Source: Actinomycetes bacterium (GTDB lineage: Bacteria; Actinomycetota; Thermoleophilia; RBG-16-64-13). Taken from it: 45,153 nucleotides of DNA. The stretch spans positions 1-45,153 of the forward strand of contig JAJFUK010000156.1 of the NCBI GenBank assembly GCA_021372435.1. Direction: 5' to 3'. How positions within the stretch are numbered: the stretch's first letter is position 1; the number at the start of each line of letters is the position of its first letter. Positions 8,501 to 16,462 of the stretch are shown here, piece by piece. Below the pieces are notes generated by a model. That model worked only from the letters and a program-made list of their open reading frames with translations, was not told the origin of the DNA and did no database searches. A program made the position numbers and the translations under genes.

Positions 8501-8634
8501 TGTCTTGGAGCATAGAGACGGCGTGCGCCGAAGCCGCGCGCTGCCTGCGGTGCGACTACGGCAAGATCCCGATGGAGACCGTCATGGCGGGCGCCGGGCC
8601 GACCACCGCTGAGGCACGAGGAGAGGTGAGATAA
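5527..8634 (+). CDS. hydB: HydB: NuoF-type flavoprotein with C-terminal GltD/NfnB-like FAD-NAD(P)H module
   Basis: A diaphorase subunit of 1035 residues, far longer than the usual HydB of about 600. Residues 1-95 are a thioredoxin-like [2Fe-2S] domain (C11, C16, C48, C52). Residues 150-520 are NuoF, with the glycine-rich FMN/NADH site (GRGGAGFPTG), an SLBB region and a 4Fe-4S site ESCGKCPPCR (C455, C458, C461). In place of the usual C-terminal 2[4Fe-4S] ferredoxin, residues 535-1010 resemble GltD/NfnB: a Cys-rich N-domain (ARCINACP, CGRVCFHPCESKC), FAD motif GSGPAG, and a second dinucleotide site GGGNSAIDAA followed by YRR, typical of NADPH enzymes. The complex may therefore handle NADPH as well as NADH, as in Stn/Nfn transhydrogenases; this is inference. 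The start at 5527 follows GGAG; an upstream in-frame extension overlaps the ferredoxin gene and is rejected. Confidence 0.9.
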   Translation: MEHIKNHILVCTGGGCIASGALEVSAAFTKELEDMGLAGENRVIETGCLGPCAVGPVVLIYPDGVFYQNVNIPDVHEIVAEHLLKGRIVNRLVSHAPGTDRTVAEISDVEFFSRQIKIVLRNSGIIDPLKIEEYIAREGYQALAKVLTEMTPEEVITEVTRSGLRGRGGAGFPTGLKWKFARQTQSDVKYIICNADEGDPGAFMDRSVLEGDPHSLIEGMAIGAYAIGAKQGYVYLRAEYPLAVERLQYAIDQAREYGLLGKDIMGTGFEFDLEIRMGSGAFVCGEETALMRSIEGKRGEPRPRPPFPAVKGLWDKPSVLNNVETFANIAPIIMRGWEWFASTGTEKSKGTKVFALGGAIQHAGLVEVPIGVQLGEIVYEIGGGVPNDKDFKAVQLGGPSGGCIPKTDLNVPVDYETLQDLGAIMGSGGCIVMDDDSCMVDVARYFLDFIQDESCGKCPPCRVGTKRMLEIVTRICNGEGEEGDIERLIDLGNMIKDTALCGLGQTAPNPVLSTIRHFRHEYEAHIKEHYCEAGVCSTMFTARCINACPARVNVPGFVSLIGERRFDEALKLHRERNPLASICGRVCFHPCESKCQRRTLDEAVAIRSLKRFMTEQETEVQVPEIRENAENAARKVAIIGSGPAGLSCAYFLARLGYKPTIFEKEPSPGGMLVQAIPAYRLPREEVGREIGMIRQMGVKIETGKELGHDFTLQDLRWQGYEAVFLGVGAPNGIGLGIPGEEGGGVIEALTFLREYNVHGTAAVGEEVAVVGGGNSAIDAARTALRLGAKHVNILYRRQREQMPAWTEEVLAADEEGITLLPLTAPKEIIRDADGKITGVLCAQMALGDYDRSGRRRPVAGRNPDFTVPCDQVIAAIGQTLDAQSLVGGMLVETRNGWLKVDPATGATNVEWIFAGGDAATGPASVVEAVAAGEKAAAAIDEYLTGANHAFWRREIAVDTYFNPDAEPAPTPRAGVVCLDPEARVCTFDEVELSWSIETACAEAARCLRCDYGKIPMETVMAGAGPTTAEARGEVR

Positions 8635-10406
8635 TGCCGACCCTGACTGTAGACAACGTCAAAGTCGAGGTGCCTGAGGGCGCTTCGGTCCTGGATGCCT
8701 GCCGGCAGGCCGGCGCCAACGTACCCACCCTCTGCTACCTGGAAGGCGTGCAGGCCATCGGCGCCTGCCGTATCTGCCTGGTCGAGATCGAGGGAGCCAA
8801 GACCCTGGTCGCCTCGTGCACCCAGCCGGTCTCCGAAGGCATGGTGGTCAAGACCAACAGCACGCGGGCCCGCCGCGCGCGGCGGGCCGTCCTCGAGTTG
8901 CTTCTTTCCGAGCACGACGGGGACTGCTACGCCTGCGTCCGCAGCGGCGACTGCGAACTGCGCAGATTGGCCTATGCCATGGGCGTCGATGAGATCACCT
9001 ATCCGGGAGAACGCACCCGCAAGATCATCGACACCTCCACCCCGGCGCTCGTCAGAGACACCGGCAAATGTGTGTCCTGCCGGAGATGCGTGACCGCCTG
9101 CAACGAGATCCAGGGAGTGGGCGCGCTGTTCCCGCAGGGCCGGGGCTTCACGACGGTCATCGGGCCGGCCTTCGCAAGTAACCTGAGCGACGTGGTGTGT
9201 GTGCAGTGCGGCCAGTGTGCCGCGGTCTGCCCGGTAGGGGCCATCACCGAACGTTCCGCCATCGACCTGGTATGGGCGGCGCTCGACGATCCGAGGAAAC
9301 ACGTGATCGTGCAGACCGCGCCGGCGATACGGGCCGCCTTGGGCGAAGAGTTCGGCTACGAGCCCGGGACCCGGGTCACCGGCAAGATGGTCGCGGCTCT
9401 CAGGCGTCTGGGGTTCGACGGAGTGTTCGACACGAACTTCGCGGCCGACCTCACGATCATGGAGGAAGGGACCGAGCTCCTCATGCGTCTCAAGAAGGCC
9501 CTGGTCGACAAGCAGCCGACGGCACTGCCCATGTTCACCAGCTGTTCCCCCGGTTGGATCAACTACATGGAGCACTTCAATCCCGACATGACCGCCAATC
9601 TATCCACCTGCAAGTCTCCTCAGCAGATGTTCGGAGCCGTCGCCAAGACCTATTACGCCCAGACTCAGGGACTCAGGCGCGAGGACATCGTGGTGGTCTC
9701 GGTCATGCCGTGCACGGCCAAGAAGTTCGAGTGCGAGCGCCCCGAGATGGCGCGGGACGGGATCCCGGACGTCGACTACGTCCTCACCACGCGCGAGTTG
9801 GCCCGCATGATCAAGCAGGCCGGCATCGACTTCGTGAACCTGCCCGATGAGAAGCAGGACGCTCCTCTGGGCATCTCCACCGGAGCGGCCGATATCTTCG
9901 CCAACACAGGCGGCGTCATGGAGGCCGCCCTGCGGACCGCTTACGAGATCGTGACCGGGAAGTCTCTACCTTTCCCCGACCTACACGTGGCCCCCATCGA
10001 AGGTCTCGACGGTGTCAAAGAGGCTTCCATCACCATCGAGGAGACCGTGCCGGAGTGGGAGTTCCTCAAGGGCGTCACCCTCAATGTCGCCGTGGCCCAC
10101 GGCCTGGCGAACGCGCAAAAGGTGATCGACCGTATCCGTAGTGGGCAGGGGAACTACCAGTTCGTCGAGGTCATGACCTGTCCGGGCGGGTGCATCGGCG
10201 GAGGCGGACAGCCGCGGCTGACTTCCGATGCCGTGCGCGAAGCCCGTATCCGCGCCATCTACGCCGAGGACGAAAGCCGGGAGCTGCGCAAGTCACATGA
10301 GAACCCGGCGGTCCTCCAGCTGTATGAGGAGTTCCTGGGGCAGCCTCTGGGCGACAAGTCCCATCATCTATTACACACCGAGTACGCCGAGAAAGACAGG
10401 GTCTAG
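8634..10406 (+). CDS. hydA: [FeFe]-hydrogenase catalytic subunit HydA (copy 1)
   Basis: H2-forming or H2-oxidising catalytic subunit, 590 residues, group A trimeric type. In order: plant-type [2Fe-2S] (C34, C45, C48, C62); His-ligated 4Fe-4S (H94, C98, C101, C107); two 4Fe-4S clusters (C146-C156 and C189-C199); then the H-cluster domain with FTSCSPGW (C304), VMPCTAKK (C360) and MTCPGGCIGGGGQP (C516, C520). The first motif has Ser where the textbook form TSCCPGW has its second Cys; the copy-2 subunit has the same variant. The start overlaps the hydB stop (TAATG) after a GAGGAGAGGTGAG ribosome site, so stoichiometric synthesis is likely. With HydB and HydC it should couple H2 turnover to NAD(P)H and ferredoxin. 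Confidence 0.95.
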   Translation: MPTLTVDNVKVEVPEGASVLDACRQAGANVPTLCYLEGVQAIGACRICLVEIEGAKTLVASCTQPVSEGMVVKTNSTRARRARRAVLELLLSEHDGDCYACVRSGDCELRRLAYAMGVDEITYPGERTRKIIDTSTPALVRDTGKCVSCRRCVTACNEIQGVGALFPQGRGFTTVIGPAFASNLSDVVCVQCGQCAAVCPVGAITERSAIDLVWAALDDPRKHVIVQTAPAIRAALGEEFGYEPGTRVTGKMVAALRRLGFDGVFDTNFAADLTIMEEGTELLMRLKKALVDKQPTALPMFTSCSPGWINYMEHFNPDMTANLSTCKSPQQMFGAVAKTYYAQTQGLRREDIVVVSVMPCTAKKFECERPEMARDGIPDVDYVLTTRELARMIKQAGIDFVNLPDEKQDAPLGISTGAADIFANTGGVMEAALRTAYEIVTGKSLPFPDLHVAPIEGLDGVKEASITIEETVPEWEFLKGVTLNVAVAHGLANAQKVIDRIRSGQGNYQFVEVMTCPGGCIGGGGQPRLTSDAVREARIRAIYAEDESRELRKSHENPAVLQLYEEFLGQPLGDKSHHLLHTEYAEKDRV

Positions 10407-10522
10407 GAACACGAGCCAAGATGAAGCGACACCGATCAGGCTGGGCTGGACGAGAGGACACAGAGGACACGACGCCGTGAGAAGGCGAGCGTGGACAGGG
10501 CCCGTGTTATTGTGAAGGCGGC

Positions 10523-11041
10523 ATGGCTACGGCACAGTCTCCACTGATCTTGATCGTCGACGACGATTACGACTTTCTCGAGATCAACCGCTTGATCCTC
10601 GAGAGGGCCGGTTATCGCGTCGTCACGGCCGCCGAACCCAAGCAGGCCCTCGCGCGGATGCAGGAGGAGAAGCCCGACCTGGTCATCACCGATCTGATGA
10701 TGACCAGCCTCGACTCCGGCTTCTTCTTCGCCCGCACCATCAAGGAGGACGAACGCTATGCGGACGTCCCCGTCATCATCGCCACGTCGGTGTCGAGCGC
10801 TCTCGGCCTCGATTTCCGGCCCCGCACCGACGAGGACCGGGCCCACATGCACGCCGACGCCTACTTCGACAAGCCGCTCGATCCCGCCCGGTTGTTGGAC
10901 ACGATACGCGACCTGCTCGGCGCCGCGGCGGCCCCTCCGGCCGCCGCGGCGCCGGCCGCGGCTCCCCCGTCTTCAGCCTCCTCATCGAAGGCCCCGGCCG
11001 TGCCTGATGTGGATGCCCCCGATGCCTCCCTGGAGGACTGA
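10523..11041 (+). CDS. Stand-alone receiver-domain response regulator (copy 1)
   Basis: Receiver domain of about 125 residues with acidic pocket VDDD, phosphoacceptor D57 (LVITDLMM) and the conserved Lys in FDKPLD. No DNA-binding output domain follows; instead there is an Ala/Pro/Ser-rich tail of about 45 residues. The ATSVSSALGL segment before the Lys strongly resembles LTSVNRALGL in the second receiver at 14364, so the two form a paralogous pair. It lies 116 nt after hydA and directly before the H-cluster kinase, whose ATG overlaps its stop. It is probably the phosphorylation target of that kinase, acting through protein contacts rather than DNA binding (inference). Confidence 0.85.
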   Translation: MATAQSPLILIVDDDYDFLEINRLILERAGYRVVTAAEPKQALARMQEEKPDLVITDLMMTSLDSGFFFARTIKEDERYADVPVIIATSVSSALGLDFRPRTDEDRAHMHADAYFDKPLDPARLLDTIRDLLGAAAAPPAAAAPAAAPPSSASSSKAPAVPDVDAPDASLED

Positions 11042-13062
11042 TGCCTACCTGGGACAACCCCCTCATCACCATCGTCACCGACAAGTGCCGGATGTGCTAC
11101 GCCTGCGTGCGGGAGTGCCCGGCCAAGGCGATCCAGGTGGTCGACGGACAGGCCCGGGTTATCCAGCCCCGCTGCATCGGCTGCGGCAACTGCCTGCGGG
11201 TCTGTAGTCAGAATGCCAAGCAGGTCCGCGACGATACCGAGCGGGCATTCGAGGTGCTGCAGTCCGGAGCCCATGTGGCCGCCATCGTCGCTCCGAGTTT
11301 CCCCGCGGAGTTCACCGATATCCCGCCCGGCAGGCTGGTAGCGATGATCCGGGCCCTGGGTTTCGACTCCGTCCACGAGGTCGCCCTAGGGGCCGATCTC
11401 GTCGCCTACGAATACCGGCGGCTGGTGGAAGAGAACCCGGAGAGCCGCTACATAGCCACGCCCTGCCCGGCCGTGGTGTCCTACGTACGGAAGTATCATC
11501 CCCGCCTGATACCCCACCTGGCCCCGGTGGTGTCGCCTATGGTGGCCATGGCGCGGGTCCTTCGCCACGATCTCGGACCGGATATCAAGGTGGTCTTCAT
11601 GGGTCCCTGCGTGGCCAAGAAGCGGGCCTCTATCGACACCACGCATATAGAGGTCGAGGCGGTCCTCACCTACGCCGAGTTGCGGGACATGTTCCGTAGG
11701 CGAGGCATCAAACCGGAGGCCTTCTCCGCTGACGACGATTTCGATCCGCCCTACGCCGGGCTGGGCATGGTGTTCCCCATCTCGGGAGGTCTGCTGCAGA
11801 CGGCCGAGATGGCCGAGGATCTGCTCACGGGAGAAGTGGTGGTCGCCGAAGGAAGGGGCGAGTTCGTCGAGACCATCAGCGAGTTCGACCTGTCTCAGGC
11901 CGACACCCGTCTTCTCGATGTGCTGGCCTGTCAAGGCTGCTACGCGGGAGCAGGCATGACCAGCAACGAGGCCATGCTCCAACGGCGCACCCGGGTGAGC
12001 ACCTATGCCAAGAACCGCCTGGCCCGATACTCTGAGGAGCAAGAAGCCCAGGTCGCCGGAGCCAAGGAGCGGTACCGAGGCCTCGATCTGTCCCGGGAAT
12101 ACGTGGCCGATGAGCAGACTCTGGGCGATTCCGCCACCGAGGAGGAGCTGCAGGAGATCCTTCACCGGATGGGCAAGTTCAAACCGGAGGACATGCTCAA
12201 CTGCGGGGCCTGCGGATACGACGGGTGTCTCGACCACGCCCGGGCGGTCTATGCGGGACTGGCCGATTCGGAGATGTGCCTGCCCCACGCCATCGAGCAA
12301 CTTCGGGACGCCTACAAGGAACTCGAGATATCCCATCGTTCTCTGGAGGAGGCCAAGGAGGCCCTCGAGCGGTCCGGCCGCTTGGCCAGTATGGGCCAGT
12401 TGGCCGCCGGCATCGCCCACGAAGTCAACAATCCCCTCGGCACCCTCCTCCTACACGCCAACCTCCTGCTCGAGGAGTGTGGGGACGATCTCCAGATCAA
12501 GACCGATCTGGAGACCATCGTCGACCAGGGCAACCGCTGCAAGCGCATCATCTCCGGTCTGCTCAACTTCGCGCGACAGAGCCGGGTGCTCCGCCAACCC
12601 ACGAACATCGCCGAGCTGGTCGACAAGACCATCCGGACCGCGCCCTCGTACGACCACATCCGGGTGACGGTCCGCAACGAACTCTCCGACCCAATAGCCG
12701 ACATCGACCCCGACCAGATCATCCAGGTGCTCACCAATCTGTATACGAACGCCCAGCAGGCCATGCCCGAGGGGGGCGACCTCACCATCACTCTGAGCGA
12801 CGACCCCGACACCGTGACTATCAAGGTGGCCGACACCGGCTACGGTATAACCGAGGAGAACATGGCCAAGCTCTTCAGCCCCTTCTTCAGCACGAAGGCC
12901 GTAGGCATGGGTACCGGTCTGGGCTTGGCCGTCAGCCACGGCATCGTCAAGATGCACAAGGGCCAGATCTCGGCGGAATCCAATGCCGACCGAGCCGCGG
13001 GCCCCACGGGCACCACTTTCACGATCACGTTGCCGCGCCACGAAGAGACGCGCCGTGAATAG
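11041..13062 (+). CDS. hydS: Sensory [FeFe]-hydrogenase-like histidine kinase (HydS-type)
   Basis: A 673-residue protein joining a ferredoxin/H-cluster module to a kinase. Residues 10-60 hold two 4Fe-4S clusters (CRMCYACVRECP, CIGCGNCLRVCS). Residues 75-330 form an H-cluster domain with ligand candidates C142 (TPCPAVV), C190 (MGPCVAKK), and C297 and C300 (ACQGC, one residue shorter than the catalytic Cx3C). Catalytic proton-path residues are not conserved, as in sensory group C enzymes. Residues 380-425 are an FeS domain (NCGACGYDGC). A HisKA domain with phosphoacceptor H460 (GIAHEVNNPL) and a HATPase domain (DTGYGI, GTGLGLAV) complete it. No transmembrane segment is visible, so it is probably cytoplasmic. 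It likely reads H2 or redox state and phosphorylates a neighbouring receiver. Confidence 0.9.
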   Translation: MPTWDNPLITIVTDKCRMCYACVRECPAKAIQVVDGQARVIQPRCIGCGNCLRVCSQNAKQVRDDTERAFEVLQSGAHVAAIVAPSFPAEFTDIPPGRLVAMIRALGFDSVHEVALGADLVAYEYRRLVEENPESRYIATPCPAVVSYVRKYHPRLIPHLAPVVSPMVAMARVLRHDLGPDIKVVFMGPCVAKKRASIDTTHIEVEAVLTYAELRDMFRRRGIKPEAFSADDDFDPPYAGLGMVFPISGGLLQTAEMAEDLLTGEVVVAEGRGEFVETISEFDLSQADTRLLDVLACQGCYAGAGMTSNEAMLQRRTRVSTYAKNRLARYSEEQEAQVAGAKERYRGLDLSREYVADEQTLGDSATEEELQEILHRMGKFKPEDMLNCGACGYDGCLDHARAVYAGLADSEMCLPHAIEQLRDAYKELEISHRSLEEAKEALERSGRLASMGQLAAGIAHEVNNPLGTLLLHANLLLEECGDDLQIKTDLETIVDQGNRCKRIISGLLNFARQSRVLRQPTNIAELVDKTIRTAPSYDHIRVTVRNELSDPIADIDPDQIIQVLTNLYTNAQQAMPEGGDLTITLSDDPDTVTIKVADTGYGITEENMAKLFSPFFSTKAVGMGTGLGLAVSHGIVKMHKGQISAESNADRAAGPTGTTFTITLPRHEETRRE

Positions 13063-13078
13063 CGCCGGAGACTCCTAG

Positions 13079-14272
13079 ATGGCCGGCGCGGCGCAGACCC
13101 TCAAGGTCGCCATGGTCGATGACGAGATACCCCTCAGCCTGGCCGTGCGCCGCATCTTGGCGAAGTACCAGGTGCACGTCCGGGACGTAGGCGTGGAGGT
13201 CACCTACAACTGCTCTCATTTCGCCAACGGCGAGGCCTTCCTCGCGAGTCTGGCGGAGGGAGCGGAATACGACCTCCTGCTCCTGGACCTGAAGCTCCCG
13301 GGCATGAGCGGGCTCGATGTGCTGACCGAACTGGGCGCGCAGGGGCGTACGCTCACCTCCATCATGGTGACCGCCTATGCCACTTTCGAGACCGCTGTGC
13401 AGGCCACCAAGCTGGGCGCCTACGACTTCCTCGCCAAGCCGTTCTCCCCGGAGGAGCTCCGCTACACGATCCGAAAGGCGACCGAGCAGCTCATCCTCAG
13501 CCGGGAGGCCCGCAGGCTGGCCGAGGAGCAACGCCAGGTACGCTTCAACTTCATCTCGGTGTTGTCCCACGAGCTCAAGGCTCCCCTGAACGCCATCGAG
13601 GGATACCTTAAGATCCTCCAGAGCGACGAACCCCCTGAGCGCAGGCAGATGATCGACCGCAGCCTCATCCGTCTGGACGGCATGCGCAAGCTCATCTTCG
13701 ACCTCCTCGACCTGACCCGCATCGAGTCCGGGCAGAAGGCGCGGCAGTTCTCCAACGTGGACGTGCGGGATGTAGCCCGGAGGACGATCGAACTCTTCGC
13801 GGCCGAGGCCGCCGAGCGCGACATCAGCATCACCCTGCGCGCTCCCGAGCCGGTGATGATGCCGGCCGATCCGAGCGAACTCGAGATCATCCTCAACAAC
13901 CTCGTCTCCAACGCCGTCAAGTACAACCGCGAGGGCGGCAGCGTCACCGTGGCTCTGGAACGGACGGACGACGGCGTCAAGATCCAGGTGGCCGACACCG
14001 GTATAGGGCTCACTCCCGAAGAGGCCGCCAAGCTCTTCTCCGAGTTCGTGCGCATCAAGAACGAGGACACCTACAAGATCATGGGCAGCGGGTTGGGGCT
14101 CTCCACCGTGCGCAAGCTGGCCCAGCTCTACGATGGAGACGCCACCGTGAAGAGCGAGCGGGGCTCAGGCAGCATCTTCACCGTCACCCTTCGCGACGCG
14201 AAGCCGGAGGCGACCCCGGCTCTTGCCGCTTCGACATCCGCGGACCCCTCCCCTCTATCCGCCGCCGAGTAG
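13079..14272 (+). CDS. Receiver-histidine kinase hybrid
   Basis: A 397-residue signalling protein with an N-terminal receiver domain (acidic pocket VDDE, D70 in LLLLDLKLPG, Lys in LAKPFS), a short coiled linker, HisKA with H164 (VLSHELKAPLN), and HATPase (NLVSNAVKYN, DTGIGL, GSGLGLSTV). The receiver-first order is that of relay kinases that are switched on by an upstream kinase. No sensor or membrane domain is seen. It sits between the H-cluster kinase and the second stand-alone receiver, so a relay of H-cluster kinase to this protein to receiver 2 is plausible. The Ala/Ser/Pro tail is probably unstructured. A GGAG site precedes the ATG. Confidence 0.88.
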   Translation: MAGAAQTLKVAMVDDEIPLSLAVRRILAKYQVHVRDVGVEVTYNCSHFANGEAFLASLAEGAEYDLLLLDLKLPGMSGLDVLTELGAQGRTLTSIMVTAYATFETAVQATKLGAYDFLAKPFSPEELRYTIRKATEQLILSREARRLAEEQRQVRFNFISVLSHELKAPLNAIEGYLKILQSDEPPERRQMIDRSLIRLDGMRKLIFDLLDLTRIESGQKARQFSNVDVRDVARRTIELFAAEAAERDISITLRAPEPVMMPADPSELEIILNNLVSNAVKYNREGGSVTVALERTDDGVKIQVADTGIGLTPEEAAKLFSEFVRIKNEDTYKIMGSGLGLSTVRKLAQLYDGDATVKSERGSGSIFTVTLRDAKPEATPALAASTSADPSPLSAAE

Positions 14273-14363
14273 CTGAGATACTATTCAGACTGTCCGATGG
14301 CGCCGCGCGGCACACCCCTGCGGGCCGGCCATCGAGGGATTGCTGTTCGAGTGAGGGAGTACT

Positions 14364-14753
14364 GTGGTGTTCAAGATCCTGATCGTGGACGACGACCCGG
14401 ATATGGTGGAGGCCAGCCGGATCGTCCTGGAGAGAGAGGGGTACTCCGTCGAGAGTGCTCCCAGCCTGGAGGAGGGCCTGATCAAGCTCGCGGAGAGTGA
14501 GCCCGACCTGCTCATCCTCGACGTTATGATGGCGGAGCCCGACGACGGTCTGCGGTTCGCCCGCAAGGCCCGGCGCGACGGATTCACCCTCCCCATCCTG
14601 ATGCTCACCAGCGTCAACCGGGCCCTCGGGCTTCAGATCGGCATGGACGAAGAGATGGTCCCTGTCGATGAGTTCCTGGAGAAGCCGGTCGATCCGGCTA
14701 CTCTGGTCGAGAAGGTACGTTGGCTGCTCGAGGAGCGGGGAGAGGCGCTATGA
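14364..14753 (+). CDS. Stand-alone receiver-domain response regulator (copy 2)
   Basis: A 129-residue, receiver-only protein with acidic pocket VDDD, phosphoacceptor D53 (LLILDVMM) and Lys in LEKPVD. No output domain. It is closely similar to the receiver at 10523 over the LTSVNRALGL segment, which is not usual in receivers and may mark a hydrogenase-specific set. Two consecutive GTG codons (14364, 14367) could start it; GAGGGAG at 14353-14359 favours the second. Its stop overlaps the next ATG (ATGA at 14750), tying its translation to the second hydrogenase. It may modulate that enzyme directly (inference). Confidence 0.85.
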   Translation: MVFKILIVDDDPDMVEASRIVLEREGYSVESAPSLEEGLIKLAESEPDLLILDVMMAEPDDGLRFARKARRDGFTLPILMLTSVNRALGLQIGMDEEMVPVDEFLEKPVDPATLVEKVRWLLEERGEAL

Positions 14754-16462
14754 CGACCGTCGACCTGGAGAAGCTCCGCGAGGAGGTGACGGCGATCGCC
14801 GAGCTGACCAACTTCAGCCGCGCGTCGCTCATACCCGTCCTTAGGAACATCAAGGAGAAGTACCGCGGCATCGACGGCGAAGCTATGCAGGTGGTCGCCG
14901 ACATCCTCGGTATGCATCCGGTGGAGGTCGACGCGGTGTCGACCTTCTACGCCTTTCTCCAACCCGAGACCCAGGGCCGCTTCGTCTTCCGCTTGTGCCG
15001 CACCTATTCCTGCGAGCTGGCGGGCAAGGAAGAAGTGGCGGCGCAGTTGCAGCGCGACCTCGGCATCGGTTTCGGCGAGACGTCGGCCGACGGGGCCTTC
15101 AGCCTGGAATGGGCGAACTGCATGGGCATGTGCGACCAGGGTCCCGCGCTCTTGGTCAACGAGGAGGTCTATGCCCACCTCACGCCGGCCAGAGCGAGCG
15201 AGATCGTCGCCGACTACCGCCGGGTGGTCGAGGACGAGGCGGCCGGCCGGTCGGTCGATACCAGGCCTGCCGGCCTGGAAGTCGCCGATATCAAAGGCGC
15301 CGCGAACGAACTGACTTTTTCCATCATCCCCGCGGGAGACGGCTTGGCGAAGGCGCTCGCGATGTCGCGGGTCGACATCATCGACATGGTCCGCGACTCC
15401 AAGCTCAAAGGACGCGGCGGCGCCGGTTTCCCGACCGGCATCAAGTGGAACCTGGCGGCCGCCGAGAAGCGCACGCCCAAGTACCTCATGTGCAACGCCG
15501 ACGAAGGTGAGCCCGGGACCTTCAAAGACCGCCTCATCCTCAGCGACCACGCCGACCTGGTCATGGAGGGCATGACCATCGGGGCCCGGGCCATCGGCGC
15601 CTCGCTCGGTCTCATCTACCTCCGCGCCGAGTACGGCTACCTGAGGCCGCACCTCAACGAGGTGATCCGGCGCCGGAAGGAGGCGGGGCTGCTCGGTCAA
15701 GACATCGGCGGCATCGAGGGCTTCAACTTCAACATCATGGTGGCCATGGGCGCGGGCGCATACGTCTGCGGCGAGGAGACCGCCCTCATCGAATCCCTCG
15801 AGGGTTTCCGGGGCGAGCCGCGCAACCGGCCCCCGTTCCCGGTGGTATCGGGATTCTTGAACCGTCCGTCGGTGGTCAACAACGTCGAGACCCTGGCCTG
15901 GGTGCCCTGCATCCTCTCCAAAGGCGTGGAGTGGTTCAAGAGCATCGGGACTGAGAACTCCACAGGCCATAAGCTGTTCAGCGTCTCCGGTGACTGCGCG
16001 CGCCCCGGCGTCTACGAGTTCCCGTTCGGGATCACGGTCGCACAGTTGCTCAAGGAGGTAGGCGGCGAGAACGCCAAGGCGGTGCAGATCGGCGGAGCCT
16101 CGGGACGATGCGTCCCCGAGAAGGACTTCGAGCGGCGTCTTGCCTTCGAGGACATCCCCACCGGCGGCTCGGTGATCGTGGTCGGACCCGACCGGGACAT
16201 GCTGGCCCTGGCCCACAACCTGCTCCACTTCTTCGTCGACGAGTCGTGCGGCCAGTGCACTCCCTGCCGGTTGGGCAACGGCAAGCTGCTGGAAGGCGCG
16301 GAGATGCTCCGCGACGGGACGTGCACCGCAGACTACCTGGAAGAACTCAAGGGGCTGGCCAACACCATGCAGGTCGCCTCCAAATGCGGACTCGGCCAGA
16401 CCAGCTCGGTGGCGTTCATGTCGATACTCGAGCACTTCGGAGATGAGATCCATGCCCGATAA
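14750..16462 (+). CDS. hydB: Fused NuoE-NuoF diaphorase subunit of the second [FeFe]-hydrogenase (HydC-HydB fusion)
   Basis: A 570-residue fusion. Residues 1-155 are NuoE/HydC-like with [2Fe-2S] ligands CRTYSC and CMGMC. Residues 180-570 are NuoF-like with GRGGAGFPTG (FMN/NADH site), CNADEGEPG, VCGEETALIESLEG, an SLBB region and a 4Fe-4S site ESCGQCTPCR plus a distal Cys (KCGLGQ). Unlike the first HydB it lacks the N-terminal thioredoxin-like domain, the GltD module and a C-terminal ferredoxin, so it is a compact diaphorase. It should exchange electrons between NAD(H) or NADP(H) and the following HydA. The start at 14750 overlaps the receiver stop (ATGA); upstream in-frame codons lie inside the receiver gene. 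The gene overlaps hydA copy 2 by 11 nt. Confidence 0.92.
   Translation: MTTVDLEKLREEVTAIAELTNFSRASLIPVLRNIKEKYRGIDGEAMQVVADILGMHPVEVDAVSTFYAFLQPETQGRFVFRLCRTYSCELAGKEEVAAQLQRDLGIGFGETSADGAFSLEWANCMGMCDQGPALLVNEEVYAHLTPARASEIVADYRRVVEDEAAGRSVDTRPAGLEVADIKGAANELTFSIIPAGDGLAKALAMSRVDIIDMVRDSKLKGRGGAGFPTGIKWNLAAAEKRTPKYLMCNADEGEPGTFKDRLILSDHADLVMEGMTIGARAIGASLGLIYLRAEYGYLRPHLNEVIRRRKEAGLLGQDIGGIEGFNFNIMVAMGAGAYVCGEETALIESLEGFRGEPRNRPPFPVVSGFLNRPSVVNNVETLAWVPCILSKGVEWFKSIGTENSTGHKLFSVSGDCARPGVYEFPFGITVAQLLKEVGGENAKAVQIGGASGRCVPEKDFERRLAFEDIPTGGSVIVVGPDRDMLALAHNLLHFFVDESCGQCTPCRLGNGKLLEGAEMLRDGTCTADYLEELKGLANTMQVASKCGLGQTSSVAFMSILEHFGDEIHAR

Noticed and set aside
9540-9570. TSCSPGW read as a damaged H-cluster motif in HydA copy 1
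   Set aside because: HydA copy 2 has the same variant, and all other cluster ligands and motifs are intact, so it is more likely a normal form of trimeric-type subunits than a lesion.
10510-10516. TTGTGAA, a possible Rex half-site before the first receiver
   Set aside because: The second arm (TTCACAA) is missing at the expected spacing.
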